Shown here piece by piece: positions 27,326 through 37,158 of a stretch of DNA of 64,000 nt. Position numbers and translations under genes: made by a program. The notes beneath the pieces were generated by a model that was not told where the DNA came from, did no database searches, and worked only from the letters and a program-made list of their open reading frames with translations. The DNA lies in NCBI GenBank assembly GCA_964513075.1, contig CAZELR010000017.1:5877-69876 (forward strand), read 5' to 3'. Source of the DNA: DAOUBP01 sp964513075 (GTDB lineage: Bacteria; Chloroflexota; Anaerolineae; CG2-30-64-16). The first letter of the stretch is position 1; every line of letters begins with the position of its first letter.

Positions 27326-28840
27326 TTATTCGGCCGTCATCGGGATCGCACTGATCTGCGCCTGTTCCGGCGCATTAGCAGTGATCCGCAGCGCGCTCTC
27401 GACAGCCAGATCCTGGTAGCCCTTCGCGACCACGATCACGCTATAGGCCTGCCCCTTCGGCAACTGCTGCGGGAAGGTGAACTTACCGCTTGCATCGGTG
27501 CGCGTCGAGGTGTACGCTAGGTCCTTGCTCTGCGTCTGCAAGAACTGCTTGACCCCAACGCCCGGCTTGAGCGCGATGATCAGCGCGGCTGGGATGCCCC
27601 GGCCCGTGCGGCTATCCACCACCTGCCCCGAGACCTCGGTGTCGGTATCATCCACCCTCCGGCCAATCGTGAGTTCGCCCTGGATCGCCACCTGGCTGCC
27701 CACTGCAAGGATGAGTTGATAGATGGCATCGGGCAAGCCGCTCTGGTTGGTGAGGGTCAGGGTCTTGCGGCCCTGCGTCCCATCGCTCCAGTTGCCCTGC
27801 TGCTGCACGATCGGCTTCCCGTTCATGGTCCAGACCTGCGACCACGGCGCGCCGTTGGCCATGCCCCTGAAGTCAAATGAGGCGTAGATCGTCTTGCCGC
27901 CGCTGGCGAAGATTGTCGCCGGGTTGATCGGCCGGCCATCGGAAGTGACCTGGGTGCTGAAGACCAGGTTGCTGAACTGAGCACTCGGGGTGGGCGCCGG
28001 TTGGACGGGATTGCTGGGGGCCTGCGGCGCTGCGGTAGCTTGCCCTACACCGCTCCAACCGGCCTTGGCCAGCAACCCCTTGGCCAGGTTCACCGGCCGC
28101 AAGCCATTGATGAAACCGCCGATCGCCATTGGCGTGTCGCGCTGATCCACGCGGCCGTCCCGGTTGGTATCCACCACCGGTCTGGCGTCCACCGGCGTGA
28201 TATTAGCGCCGGCGGCCGCCTGGGTGGGCACACCAACCAACTTGCCATCATCATCCACCGCCGTGCCGCCGCTATTGCCGCCTGCGATGACGGCATCCGT
28301 CTTGATCCACGCGCGGTGACTCTGTACGCCCGACTCAGCGGTGAAACCGGCCACGCTGCCCGAGGTGAAGGTCACGGTCTCGCCGCCGATGCCGGGATAG
28401 CCGAAGATGCTGACAACGTCGCCCAATTCCAGGGAGTCGGAATCCCCCAACGGCACGTAAGGCAGGTTCAGGTTCTTGACCGCCTTCCCATCAGTCGTCG
28501 AGGTGATGACCAGCACGGCCAGGTCGAGCTCCGGAGACTGCGCCGCAACCTTGGCAATATATGTCAAGGCCGGCGCTTCGTCGGAACGCACTGTGACAGC
28601 CACGCCCAGCACGTTGGCCGCCGGCGCGGACATGCCCATCGCACTCGGATTGGCCACATGGCAGTTCGTCAAGATCAGGCCCCTCGGATCGATAATGGTG
28701 CCGGACCCGGTCCAGACCGGGGACATTTGCCCCATCATGCCTTGCTTCAACGCGATGATCTGAACGACGGCGGGCATCACGCCCTGGATGATCTCCCGAT
28801 CCGGGGTCGAGCCGCGGGTAGCCCGTTCAAGTTTAGCCAT
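27326..28840 (-). CDS. Trypsin-like serine protease with EF-hand-like loop and carboxypeptidase-regulatory-like domain
   Basis: A 504-residue S1-fold protease with His61 (LTNCHV), Asp106 (SPELDLAVL) and Ser189 (AGGNSGG) as catalytic triad. VDTNRDGRVDQRD at 222-234 is a dockerin-like calcium loop, and the C-terminal part (EVSGQVVDSRTGRGIPAALI onward) is a carboxypeptidase-regulatory-like beta-sandwich. No PDZ domain and no signal peptide at the chosen start, which is odd for an envelope protease. GGAGG precedes the ATG. It is the last gene of the minus-strand cluster beginning at 34715. Confidence 0.87.
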   Translation of the reverse strand: MAKLERATRGSTPDREIIQGVMPAVVQIIALKQGMMGQMSPVWTGSGTIIDPRGLILTNCHVANPSAMGMSAPAANVLGVAVTVRSDEAPALTYIAKVAAQSPELDLAVLVITSTTDGKAVKNLNLPYVPLGDSDSLELGDVVSIFGYPGIGGETVTFTSGSVAGFTAESGVQSHRAWIKTDAVIAGGNSGGTAVDDDGKLVGVPTQAAAGANITPVDARPVVDTNRDGRVDQRDTPMAIGGFINGLRPVNLAKGLLAKAGWSGVGQATAAPQAPSNPVQPAPTPSAQFSNLVFSTQVTSDGRPINPATIFASGGKTIYASFDFRGMANGAPWSQVWTMNGKPIVQQQGNWSDGTQGRKTLTLTNQSGLPDAIYQLILAVGSQVAIQGELTIGRRVDDTDTEVSGQVVDSRTGRGIPAALIIALKPGVGVKQFLQTQSKDLAYTSTRTDASGKFTFPQQLPKGQAYSVIVVAKGYQDLAVESALRITANAPEQAQISAIPMTAE

Positions 28841-28870
28841 AATTCTCCTCCAACTCTATATTCATGGAAA

Positions 28871-28916
28871 GAACCCCGGTTTCGCGACCTGCGGGTCGTT
28901 CAAGAAACCGGGGTTC
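28871..28916. repeat. AAACCAGGTTT-family hairpin, long-loop form
   Basis: GAACCCCGGTTTC and GAAACCGGGGTTC arms enclose a second small stem (CGACC/GGTCG). The same loop is found at 54324. It lies 30 nt upstream of the protease start codon. Confidence 0.8.
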
Positions 28917-28924
28917 CGATTTTC

Positions 28925-29617
28925 TTACCAGTTTTCGAGCAACCCGTCCAGGCCGCTCTTCTTCGCCGGCTGAGCCTGGCCAGAGGACGCCTGGCGCTGA
29001 GCGCCCAACGCACCGAGGATCTCGTCCAGGCCCTGCTTAGCAGTCTGGGAATCGAGACCGGTCTGCTCCGCCAACTCCTTGGCCATGCTCTTGTCCTGGC
29101 CCATCTGCTCCAACAGACCGTCCAGATCCAGGCCGCCGCCGGACTGCTGTGCAGACCCCGACTGGCCAGAGGCGCTGCCCGACAGGCCGCCCAGCAGCTT
29201 GCTCATCACGAACGAGAGGATCATCTGGACGATTACCGATGACAGGCCCGTCTTCCCTGACACGCCCTCGATGATGGGCGAGGCCGACTGCTGGGCTCCC
29301 CCGCCGCCGCCCAAAATCGCGGAGATGATGTCCATCAGGCCGCCGCCGCTCTGCTGCTGCTGTTGCTGCTGCTGGCCGCCACCCATGATGGCGCCCAGAA
29401 TGTCTTCCAGGCCGCCACCGCTCTGCTGTTGCTGCTGCTGGCCGCCACCCATGATGGCGCCCAGGATATCTTCCAGGCCGCCACCGCTCTGCTGTTGCTG
29501 CTGCTGGCCGCCACCCATAATGGCGCCCAGGATATCCTCCAGGCCGCCGCCGCTCTGCTGCTGTTTCTGCGTGCTCGCGCCACCCATCATGGCCTGAAGC
29601 AGATCTTCCAAACTCAT
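28925..29617 (-). CDS. DUF937-like protein with poly-Gln/Gly repeats
   Basis: A 230-residue protein. Four near-identical units of about 22 residues (QQQQQQSGGG then LEDILGAIMGGG) alternate glutamine-rich spacers with short amphipathic helices; DNA-level identity suggests recent duplication. The C-terminal 110 residues (SVIVQMILSFVMSKLLGG, then LDGLLEQMGQDKSMAKELAE) resemble DUF937/YidB-like helical proteins. Poly-Q with sticky helices suggests self-assembly, but this is inference. There is no signal peptide. AGGAG lies upstream of the ATG. Confidence 0.75.
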   Translation of the reverse strand: MSLEDLLQAMMGGASTQKQQQSGGGLEDILGAIMGGGQQQQQQSGGGLEDILGAIMGGGQQQQQQSGGGLEDILGAIMGGGQQQQQQQQSGGGLMDIISAILGGGGGAQQSASPIIEGVSGKTGLSSVIVQMILSFVMSKLLGGLSGSASGQSGSAQQSGGGLDLDGLLEQMGQDKSMAKELAEQTGLDSQTAKQGLDEILGALGAQRQASSGQAQPAKKSGLDGLLENW

Positions 29618-29797
29618 TGTCGGAAACTCCTTTCGTTTTTGCGCGTGCCTAAGTCACCGGATAGAACCAGGCGGCGGCGCGCGCACTACCACCTGAATCG
29701 TGATTATCCCACAACACCATTACGGATCAGCTTACAAATCGCTGGGAAGCCGACCTGCTTACACGGCCGCCATGACGAACACGGCACAAGAACGTGC

Positions 29798-32152
29798 CTA
29801 GCGGCCAGCCCGCAACGGCAGGATCGCCATATCCTGCACCCCCGACTGGCCCACGGCACGGAAACGCGTGCCCCACGGGATCAGCAGATCCTGTGTCTGA
29901 GCGGTCAAGTTGCGCAGGACCAGGGTGCCCTTGCCGGAGTAGGCAGACTGCGTCGGCTGCTGTCCGGTATAGTCGCCAAGCGTAGCTTCCACTACACCAT
30001 TCGTGAGTGCAGTGTATAGCGATTGCAGCTTCAAGTCAAGCTCTGGCGTGGGTGCGTCGCTTTGCGCAAAACGAATGATCTCGTCGGCGATGGTGTAGTC
30101 CCGACCACCGAGGCGCTTGTCTTGCGCCAGGGCCCAGACCGCGAGATTGGTCTGCCACGGGTCGCTATCCGCGTAGCCCTTCTTGACTGCATAGGCCAGG
30201 GCCTTACGGACCACATCGGGTAGAGCATCTGCTGCCTGCAGCGATGCACCGGGGAAAGGCGCACCATAGTTCAAGCAGAAGCCGGCGACCGGCACGCTGA
30301 CCGATGAATTCGGCCCCAAAGTGACACGATAAGGCTCAGGATAATCAGCCGGGCCCACCGTTACAGCCACCGGCTCACCGGAATCAACACTCCCGTCCGG
30401 ATTGGTGGTGCGGGCGGCCAGGATATGCTGGCCCGGGGACAGCGCCGGCAGGCTGAACCGCCACCAGCCGTCGGGGCCTGCAGTTGTCTCGCCCAGCAGC
30501 GTGTCGCCGTCGAAGATTTGCACCTTCGCACCCGGCGCTGCTGCGCCCGCCAACATAGAACCCGCATCTGCCGACAGCGCCAACCCGCCCGCCGGCACAT
30601 CGATCGTAGGCGCGGCCCCCGCAGCAACCGCGGCTTCCGCTCCCACCTCTGTGCTCAGCGGCTGGCCATCTACAGTCGTGCCGTCGGGGTTGGTAACGCG
30701 CGGCAGCAGATTGTGCAAGCCCGCGGCCAACTCAGGCAGGCTGAACTGCCATTTGCCATCGGGGCCCGCCGTTGTCTCGCCCAGCAGCGTGTCGCCGTCG
30801 AAGATTTGCACCTTAGCACCCGGCAAAGCCGTGCCGGTCAACAGAGAACCCGCATCTGCCGACAGCGCCAACCCACCAGCCGGCACATCGATGGCTGGCG
30901 CAGCCTTTGTCTCTGCAGCACCCGCTGCGGCCTCTATGCTCAGCGGCTCGCCATCTACCGTTGTACCGTCGGGGCTGGTGACGCGCGGCAGCAGATTGTG
31001 TAAACCTGCGGCCAACGCCGGCAAGCTGAACTGCCACTTGCCGTCTGGTCCCGCCGTTGTCTCGCCCAGCAGCGTGTCGCCGTCAAAAATCTGCACCCGC
31101 GCACCTGGCGCAGCCGTGCCCGTTAACACAGAGCCCGCGCTGGCCGTCAGCGCCAACCCGCCCGCGGGAACGTCGATGCCCGGCGCAACCACAGCCGGAG
31201 CTGCGACCTCCACGCTCAACGGCTCGCTGCCGACCGTCGTGCCATCAGGATTGGTGACACGCGCGCCCAGGGTATGCAAGCCCGCGACCAACGCCGGCAG
31301 GCTGAACTGCCACTTGCCGTCTGGTCCCGCCGTTGCCTCACCCAAGAGTGTGTCGCCGTCAAAGATCTGCACCTTCGCACCCGGCGCAGCCGTGCCTGAC
31401 AATGCAACACCCGGCCTGCCCGCCATCAACGCCAGCCCGTCCGCTGGCACGTCGATGCTCGGCGCTGCGAAGATAGGCGCCACCGTCACCGCCAAAGGTA
31501 CACTGGTCGCGCTGATGCCATCGGCGCCCGTGGCTTCCACTACCAACGTATGCGTGCCCGCAGCCAGCGCAGGCACGCCAAGTGTCCAATTGCCATCGAC
31601 GCCGGCAGTTGTTTCACCCAACACAGCGTCACCGTCAAGCAAGCGAATGAGCGCAGCCGGAACGGCTGTGCCAGTTGCGACAAAGGACTTTCCGGTCAGC
31701 AACGCAGTCTGACCACCGGTGAACCCCAGGGTGGGGGCAACCACCGGCGCTTTATCCGCGGCCAGCACGTTAAAGCCGACAGGCTCAGAGGTGGTCAGGC
31801 GAACGCCATTTTTGTCAAACGTTGCGGCAGTGATGGTGTGCGGGCCAAGCGACAGCGATGGCATCGCAAATCGCAGATTGCCCTGACCATCGGCCGTTGT
31901 CTCACCCAGCAGCGTGTCGCCGTCAAAGAAACGCACCACCGCGCCAGGAGCGGCCTTGCCCGTCACATCGCCCAACGCGCCTTCGATGAGGCGAGCGCCA
32001 GCCACAGGAGCCGAGAGCGTCGGCGCCACAGCCTGGGGCGCACCGCATCCGCGCAGCCCCAAAAGCAGGGCCAGCAAGGCAAGCAGCGCAGCCAGCAGCA
32101 GCTTCCAACGATCAAGCCGCCAGAACCAATAAGGTGGATGCTCGACGCGCAT
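29798..32152 (-). CDS. Surface protein with six Ig-like repeats and an N-terminal anchor
   Basis: A 784-residue protein. The N-terminus has a membrane helix (LLLAALLALLALLLGLRGC), a signal anchor or atypical lipoprotein signal. Six beta-sandwich repeats of about 90 residues follow, each with a DGDTLLGETTAGPDGKWQF-type core; repeats 3-6 are nearly identical, also in DNA. The C-terminal 170 residues (FCLNYGAPFPGASLQAADAL; later YAVKKGYADSDPWQTNLAVW) form a distinct domain I cannot name. It begins 2 nt after the gene at 32155, so both are made from one transcript. Adhesion or envelope spacing is likely. Confidence 0.78.
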   Translation of the reverse strand: MRVEHPPYWFWRLDRWKLLLAALLALLALLLGLRGCGAPQAVAPTLSAPVAGARLIEGALGDVTGKAAPGAVVRFFDGDTLLGETTADGQGNLRFAMPSLSLGPHTITAATFDKNGVRLTTSEPVGFNVLAADKAPVVAPTLGFTGGQTALLTGKSFVATGTAVPAALIRLLDGDAVLGETTAGVDGNWTLGVPALAAGTHTLVVEATGADGISATSVPLAVTVAPIFAAPSIDVPADGLALMAGRPGVALSGTAAPGAKVQIFDGDTLLGEATAGPDGKWQFSLPALVAGLHTLGARVTNPDGTTVGSEPLSVEVAAPAVVAPGIDVPAGGLALTASAGSVLTGTAAPGARVQIFDGDTLLGETTAGPDGKWQFSLPALAAGLHNLLPRVTSPDGTTVDGEPLSIEAAAGAAETKAAPAIDVPAGGLALSADAGSLLTGTALPGAKVQIFDGDTLLGETTAGPDGKWQFSLPELAAGLHNLLPRVTNPDGTTVDGQPLSTEVGAEAAVAAGAAPTIDVPAGGLALSADAGSMLAGAAAPGAKVQIFDGDTLLGETTAGPDGWWRFSLPALSPGQHILAARTTNPDGSVDSGEPVAVTVGPADYPEPYRVTLGPNSSVSVPVAGFCLNYGAPFPGASLQAADALPDVVRKALAYAVKKGYADSDPWQTNLAVWALAQDKRLGGRDYTIADEIIRFAQSDAPTPELDLKLQSLYTALTNGVVEATLGDYTGQQPTQSAYSGKGTLVLRNLTAQTQDLLIPWGTRFRAVGQSGVQDMAILPLRAGR

Positions 32153-32154
32153 GC

Positions 32155-34715
32155 TTACGCCTCCTGGTCCAGCAGTCGCTTCGCCTGCGCGATCCAGTTT
32201 TTGTAGCTAGGTTTTCGCCATTCGGGGGCCTGGCAGATTGCAGCCAATTGCTCGACCGTAGCGTTGGCTAATGCACGATAAGTACAAATGCCTGCATCAT
32301 ACAACCGACCCTCGTACACCTCACCGATGCCTTCAAAAGGCTCGAAGTCATCGGGCTGGGCGCCGTCCCACTTGCGACCGATCGTGCCGGTCTCCTCGGC
32401 CAACCGGAGCGCATCGGCCTTGATTGCCGCCAAATCTACGTCCTGGAATTCCTTCAGATCGAGGATGCTCTTCAAAGCAGCGTCATCGCTCTGTGCAAGC
32501 TCCCAGAAAGAGCCAATCCCTGCGGCGTATAGTTTCTGCTCGTAGACCGAACCGATACCCTGTACGCGAGAAAGGTCCTGCGGGCAGGAGACTGTTTTTT
32601 CGCTGCGGGAATGCGACATCCGGGTGATGCGCTTGCCACTTGCACGCAGCTTCGCCTCCTTGATCCAGGCGTCGTAATCGCCGCCGCGCACACCGGCGGT
32701 GCGCGTAATCTGTGCCAACTGCTCAGGATTTGCCGCAGCCAGCGCACTGAAGGTCGTGATCCCTGCAGCGCCCAACGCCTGCGCGGTCTTCTCGCCCACG
32801 CCGCTGACCAGATTAAGATTATCGCCCTGGCGGCTGAAGAGGACTGCTTGGAGCGCCTGGAGACCCGCCTCGTCGCCGGCGGCAGCCAGCCGCGCCTGTG
32901 CAATCCAATCGCCATAATTGACGCGGCGCCAAGCCGGCGCCTGGATGATGGCACTCAGTCCGGCCTCATCGGCAGCCGCCAGGTCGGCGAAGCTCGTGAT
33001 GCCGGCTGCGTTCAGCTTACCTGCATACACCGGGCCGATGCCCTCAAGCAGCGTCAGGTCATCACCCGACCGCGCGGCCAGCGGCTTACTGAGCAGGGTC
33101 TGTGCACCGGTAACCCAGGCATCGGTGTCAACGCGACGCCAGGCAGGCACATCGATGATCGCTTTGAGTTGCTCGGGCTTTGCCGCGCTGAGCGCGGCAT
33201 ACGACGTGATACCCGCAGCAGCCAATTGCGCAGCATACTTCGGGCCGATGCCAGGCACCAGGGTCAGATCGTCCGTCTTGACCCTACCGGCAGCAGTGGG
33301 CGCCAACACGTCGATGGCCGCCTGTGGCAGCTTCACACCGCCGTCAGGCAGCTCTGCGCCGACGTGCGGCAGACTCACGGAAGACAGATCGGCTTCAACC
33401 TCACCGACACGCGCTGACACACCGGGCCAATCCACCTCAGGCAGCTCAACCTTCGGCAGCTCCACCTCAGGCAATTCGACCTTCGGCAGCTCAACCTTCG
33501 GCAGATCCACCTCAGGCAGCTTGACCTTCGGCAGCTCCACCTCAGGCAACTCAACCTTCGGCAGATCTACGTCGGGCAATTCGACCTTCGGCAGCTCCAG
33601 GTCGGGCAATTCGACCTTCGGGAGTTCCACCTCAGGCAACTCAACATCACCGCCCAACTTGCCAGCCAACCCGGCCACCAGGCCGCCGGCAGCATCCAGG
33701 CCACCGGTCACCTTACCCTTTAAGGAGTCCAGCGCCACGTCGGGCAGCTCGACCTTCGGCAGCTCTACCTCAGGCAATTCGACCTTCGGCAGGTCCACGT
33801 CGGGCAATTCGACCTTCGGGAGTTCCACTTCAGGTAGCTCGACCTTCGGGAGTTCCACCTCAGGCAACTCGACCTTCGGCAGATCCACCTCAGGCAACGC
33901 GACCTTCGGCAGATCCACCTCAGGCAACTCGACCTTCGGCAGCTCAACGTCGGGCAACTCAACATTACCGCCCAACTTGCCAGCCAACCCGGCCACCAGG
34001 CCGCNNNNNNNNNNNNNNNNNNNNNNNNNNNNNNNNNNNNNNNNNNNNNNNNNNNNNNNNNNNNNNNNNNNNNNNNNNNNNNNNNNNNNNNNNNNNNNNN
34101 NNNNTCGGGCAACTCAACATTACCGCCCAACTTGCCAGCCAACCCGGCCACCAGGCCGCCGGCAGCAGCCAGCCCACCGGTCACCTTGCCCTTTAAGGAG
34201 TCCAACTCCACGTTGGGCAGTTCAATCTTCGGGAGTTCCACCTCAGGCAACTCGACCTTCGGCAGATCCACGTCGGGCAAGTCGACCTTCGGCAGTTCCA
34301 CTTCAGGTAGCTCGACCTTCGGCAGTTCCACGTCGGGCAAGTCGACCTTCGGCAGATCCACGTCGGGCAACTCGATCTCCGGCAGGTCGGCCGCAATCTT
34401 GGGAACTTCAACTTCGACTTTGGGCAAATCGACGCCGATTTCGGGCGCCGCAACACGCGCCCCCAACCGATCGATGTCGATGGCAGGAGCAACAGCCTTG
34501 GCGCGCAACGCCTTCAGGTCGGCCTCGAGCAGGTCGGCCTGTACGTGGGCGTTGCGCAATTCCGCGTCGCGAGTTTGCAGGTCCCCTTCCACCTGCAACA
34601 GGCGCCTCTGGCACTCCAGCCGACGCCGGCGGAAGAACCAGAGCTCCAAAAGCCATTCCAGGAGCCAGCCGAGGAGAAAACCGATGATAAGGGCGAGCCA
34701 GGGATTGAGAGACAT
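32155..34715 (-). CDS. Membrane-anchored pentapeptide-stalk protein with five helix-hairpin-helix units
   Basis: With the false gap removed (see 34005) this is one 801-residue protein. A membrane helix (LALIIGFLLGWLLEWLLELW) is followed by RRRR, which predicts that the rest lies in the cytoplasm. A coiled coil comes next, then a long stalk of V-E/D-L-P-K/E/D pentapeptides broken by hydrophobic Gly/Ala-rich spacers (KVTGGLAAAGGLVAGLAGKL). The C-terminal 350 residues hold five helix-hairpin-helix units (cores PGIGPKYAAQL, EGIGPVYAGKL, SGVGEKTAQAL, QGIGSVYEQKL, EGIGEVYEGRL), a fold that usually binds DNA or protein. AAGGAGG precedes the ATG. First gene of the minus-strand cluster. Confidence 0.82.
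33420..34395 (-). repeat. Coding tandem repeat, 15-bp units of the VELPK/VELPE stalk
   Basis: Units translating to V-E/D-L-P-x run in three blocks separated by two copies of a hydrophobic spacer of about 28 residues. The near-identity of the blocks explains why the assembler broke here. Confidence 0.85.
34005..34104. other. Assembly gap (100 N) flanked by a 55-bp exact repeat
   Basis: The 55 bp before the gap (33950-34004) equal the 55 bp after it (34105-34159), the usual trace of two contig ends sharing one k-mer. Deleting 155 bp joins the two halves of the stalk protein in one frame. Confidence 0.9.
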
Positions 34716-34954
34716 GGGATAGCGTTCCTCCTTTGAAAAATCAAGCGATGAAGTGCCAATTGGTCTTTTGATCATCGCAGCACTCCCACCCGCAATGCAC
34801 GGCCTGCATCATGAAAACCAAGCTGCTTCGATGAACAAGCTTACTTGCAAGTGTACACTACAACATATAGATAGTGAAAGTTACGTCTCGAATTACGCTA
34901 GAGTCGATATCTGGCTTTTGGCAGAATTTCCTGAAAGACGTCTGCGCCCAGCCA

Positions 34955-35869
34955 TCATCCAGAAGGAATCAGCCAGCGCGTCACATCATCCGAGGTCACC
35001 ACTCGCGCTGTGCCGCCACGCGCAGTTGTCGAGAGTCCACCCACCACGTTGCCCCAACGCAAGCACTCGGCGAGCGGCCGATCGTCCAACCAGGCCTTCA
35101 CGAAACCAGCGTTGAAGCAGTCACCTGCGCCGGTGGTATCCACCGGCGTCACCGGAATGGCCGGCTCATCATAGATCCGGCCATCGCAGATGGCGTGTGC
35201 GCCGCGGCTGCCGTCTTTGACAACGACCAGCGGACACAAGGCGCCCAGGTCACGTAAGGCTGCGGTGAGGTCCGCTTGCCCCGTCATACGCCGGGCCTCG
35301 TCCGCATTAGGCAAAAACACGTCGACGCTCTTCACGGCTTTCCGCACTGCAGGATCCGCCAAGATCACGTCAGCGGTGGAGTTGCCATCCATCACAAGCT
35401 TCATGCGTTTAGCCCGCACCAGCATCAAGCCAGCATCGAAAAAGCTGCCGCAGTACACGCCGGCAAGATGGACGGCGCGCGCCGAAGTTGTCGCCAACGC
35501 CTTCATCGCCGCAGGCAGCTGCGGATCAGGGTCGGCATAGGTGATAAACGCACGGTCGGCCGGATAGCTGACAGACACGGTAATGTGGCGCAGCGGGCGA
35601 TCGTGCCAGACAAACAAACCTTCATCCAGGTCCGTATCGTGAACCCGACCGGCTACCAGGCGACTAAGATCATCCTGCCCGAAATCAGCCGCCCAGCCCA
35701 CTTTCAGCCCCAAGCGCTGCATGGCCAACGCACTGTTAAACGCACCACCCGGAATCAGATCGAAGCCAGCGGCGAAGGTCTCTTTGCCCAGCTCCGGCAT
35801 CTTCGGGAGACCGGTGAAGATCACGTCGAGGAAATAGTCACCGAGAAGCAAGACGTCGTACTTGGGCAT
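34955..35869 (-). CDS. PfkB-family carbohydrate kinase
   Basis: A 304-residue ribokinase-fold sugar kinase. The N-terminal glycine motif is PGGAFNSALAMQRLGLKVG and the C-terminal catalytic motif DTTGAGDCFNAGFVKAWL carries the Asp base. The start MPKYDV at 35869 is preferred to an ATG at 35923, because the kinase fold begins there. It is the last gene of a five-gene sugar operon (40660 down to 34955) and would phosphorylate a sugar released by the GH4 enzyme. Substrate not predictable. Confidence 0.9.
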   Translation of the reverse strand: MPKYDVLLLGDYFLDVIFTGLPKMPELGKETFAAGFDLIPGGAFNSALAMQRLGLKVGWAADFGQDDLSRLVAGRVHDTDLDEGLFVWHDRPLRHITVSVSYPADRAFITYADPDPQLPAAMKALATTSARAVHLAGVYCGSFFDAGLMLVRAKRMKLVMDGNSTADVILADPAVRKAVKSVDVFLPNADEARRMTGQADLTAALRDLGALCPLVVVKDGSRGAHAICDGRIYDEPAIPVTPVDTTGAGDCFNAGFVKAWLDDRPLAECLRWGNVVGGLSTTARGGTARVVTSDDVTRWLIPSG

Positions 35870-35961
35870 AATCACGGCACCTTCACAATGCAACCCCAGG
35901 GGCAAGACATTCCTGAGCCCCATACGTCACTGGCTGGCAAATTCACTGGTCAACTTCGCCC

Positions 35962-37128
35962 CTACCCAATCAACGCATCCCAAATAGCCTCTGAGAGCTC
36001 CGCATATCGTTCTGAGACGGCCAAATCACCCAACAATCGATTGCACAGAAATACGACAACCAACTCGGCGTCCGGATCGGCCCAGGCCATACAGGTTGCC
36101 TGGCCGAAGTGGCCGAATGTGCGAATCGTTGCTCCCCGCCCCATACCGTTGGGACCGGGCGGATTCTGAGGCAGCACGCCGCCCAAGTGAAAGCCGTATG
36201 CCCAGCGCATATGCGAGCCGATCGTGCCGTCATAGCCTTCATAGCCCAGCGACGTCGCTGCGGCGATCGTCTCCGGCCGCACGTAGCGTCGTCCTGCATA
36301 TTCGCCGCCGTTGAGCAACATCTGGTAAAAAATGGCCAGGCTGCGCGCGTTGCTGTTGAGCGTTGCTGCCGGGATCACGGCACGCCGAATTGCCGGCCAA
36401 CGAAACGTCATGACCGCCAGGCGCTGGATACGATCGCCGCAGTAGATAGCCGCGGCTTCACGCTGTACGGTCTTGGGCAAGCCAAGCCAACTACGATCCA
36501 TGCCCAACGGCGCGAAGAACTGCTGGCGCATGGTCTCCTGGATCGGCAGGCCTGTCACCCGGCGCACAACCTCGCCCAGAATGAAGCCATAGTTGACCGT
36601 ATGGTACGCAGTGCGTGAGCCGGGCGGCCACTCGACCGGAAGGCCGGCAATGTTGCGCGTCACCCGCGACCAACTGGGCCAGAGCAGCCATTGGGTATAG
36701 AGGCCGCGCGTTGGGATGCCAGCCTGGTGCAGAAACACGTGGCGAATGGTTGCCTGCTCTTTGCCTTTGCAGCCGAACTCAGGCCAGTACTCGGCCACCG
36801 GTGCATCCAGGGCCACTCGCCCCTCTTCGATCAGGCGGTGGACGCACATACCGGTCAGCGCCTTTGTGCACGACCAGGTGAGGAATGGCGTGTCGTGGGT
36901 GACAGGCAGACGACGTCGAAGGTTGGCCAACCCAGCGACCAGATCAATCGCCACGCGTCCCCGACGCAGGACCACGATTTGTGCCCCCGGGTGTAGGCCG
37001 GCTGCGATCTGCGCGTAAAAGATCCGCTCGACGGTGCGTGCACCAGACTCATCGAAGCCCGCCCGAACAGGATCGGCAGGCTGGTCGAAGTCCAGCGCAG
37101 CCTGCAATGTCGGATTGTTTCCGGCCAT
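35962..37128 (-). CDS. Beta-lactamase-fold serine hydrolase (class C/esterase type)
   Basis: A 388-residue protein with the SxxK motif SCTK (Ser86, Lys89) and a Tyr-containing YHTVNYG segment near 175-181. Proteins of this type are esterases, peptidases or lactamases. There is no signal peptide, so a cytosolic esterase or amidase acting on the operon's substrate is more likely than antibiotic resistance. AGAGGAAA lies before the ATG; 30 nt separate it from the GH4 gene. Confidence 0.88.
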   Translation of the reverse strand: MAGNNPTLQAALDFDQPADPVRAGFDESGARTVERIFYAQIAAGLHPGAQIVVLRRGRVAIDLVAGLANLRRRLPVTHDTPFLTWSCTKALTGMCVHRLIEEGRVALDAPVAEYWPEFGCKGKEQATIRHVFLHQAGIPTRGLYTQWLLWPSWSRVTRNIAGLPVEWPPGSRTAYHTVNYGFILGEVVRRVTGLPIQETMRQQFFAPLGMDRSWLGLPKTVQREAAAIYCGDRIQRLAVMTFRWPAIRRAVIPAATLNSNARSLAIFYQMLLNGGEYAGRRYVRPETIAAATSLGYEGYDGTIGSHMRWAYGFHLGGVLPQNPPGPNGMGRGATIRTFGHFGQATCMAWADPDAELVVVFLCNRLLGDLAVSERYAELSEAIWDALIG

Positions 37129-37158
37129 ACCGTTTCCTCTTTCTAGAGGTTGGCCTCG

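Noticed and set aside
29079..29597. Cys/Pro-rich plus-strand frame opposite the poly-Q gene
   Set aside because: CCCCC/PPPM repeats are the reverse reading of the Gln/Gly codons.
35962..37128. Beta-lactam resistance gene
   Set aside because: It has the lactamase fold and SxxK motif, but no signal peptide and a sugar-operon context; an esterase or amidase is more likely.
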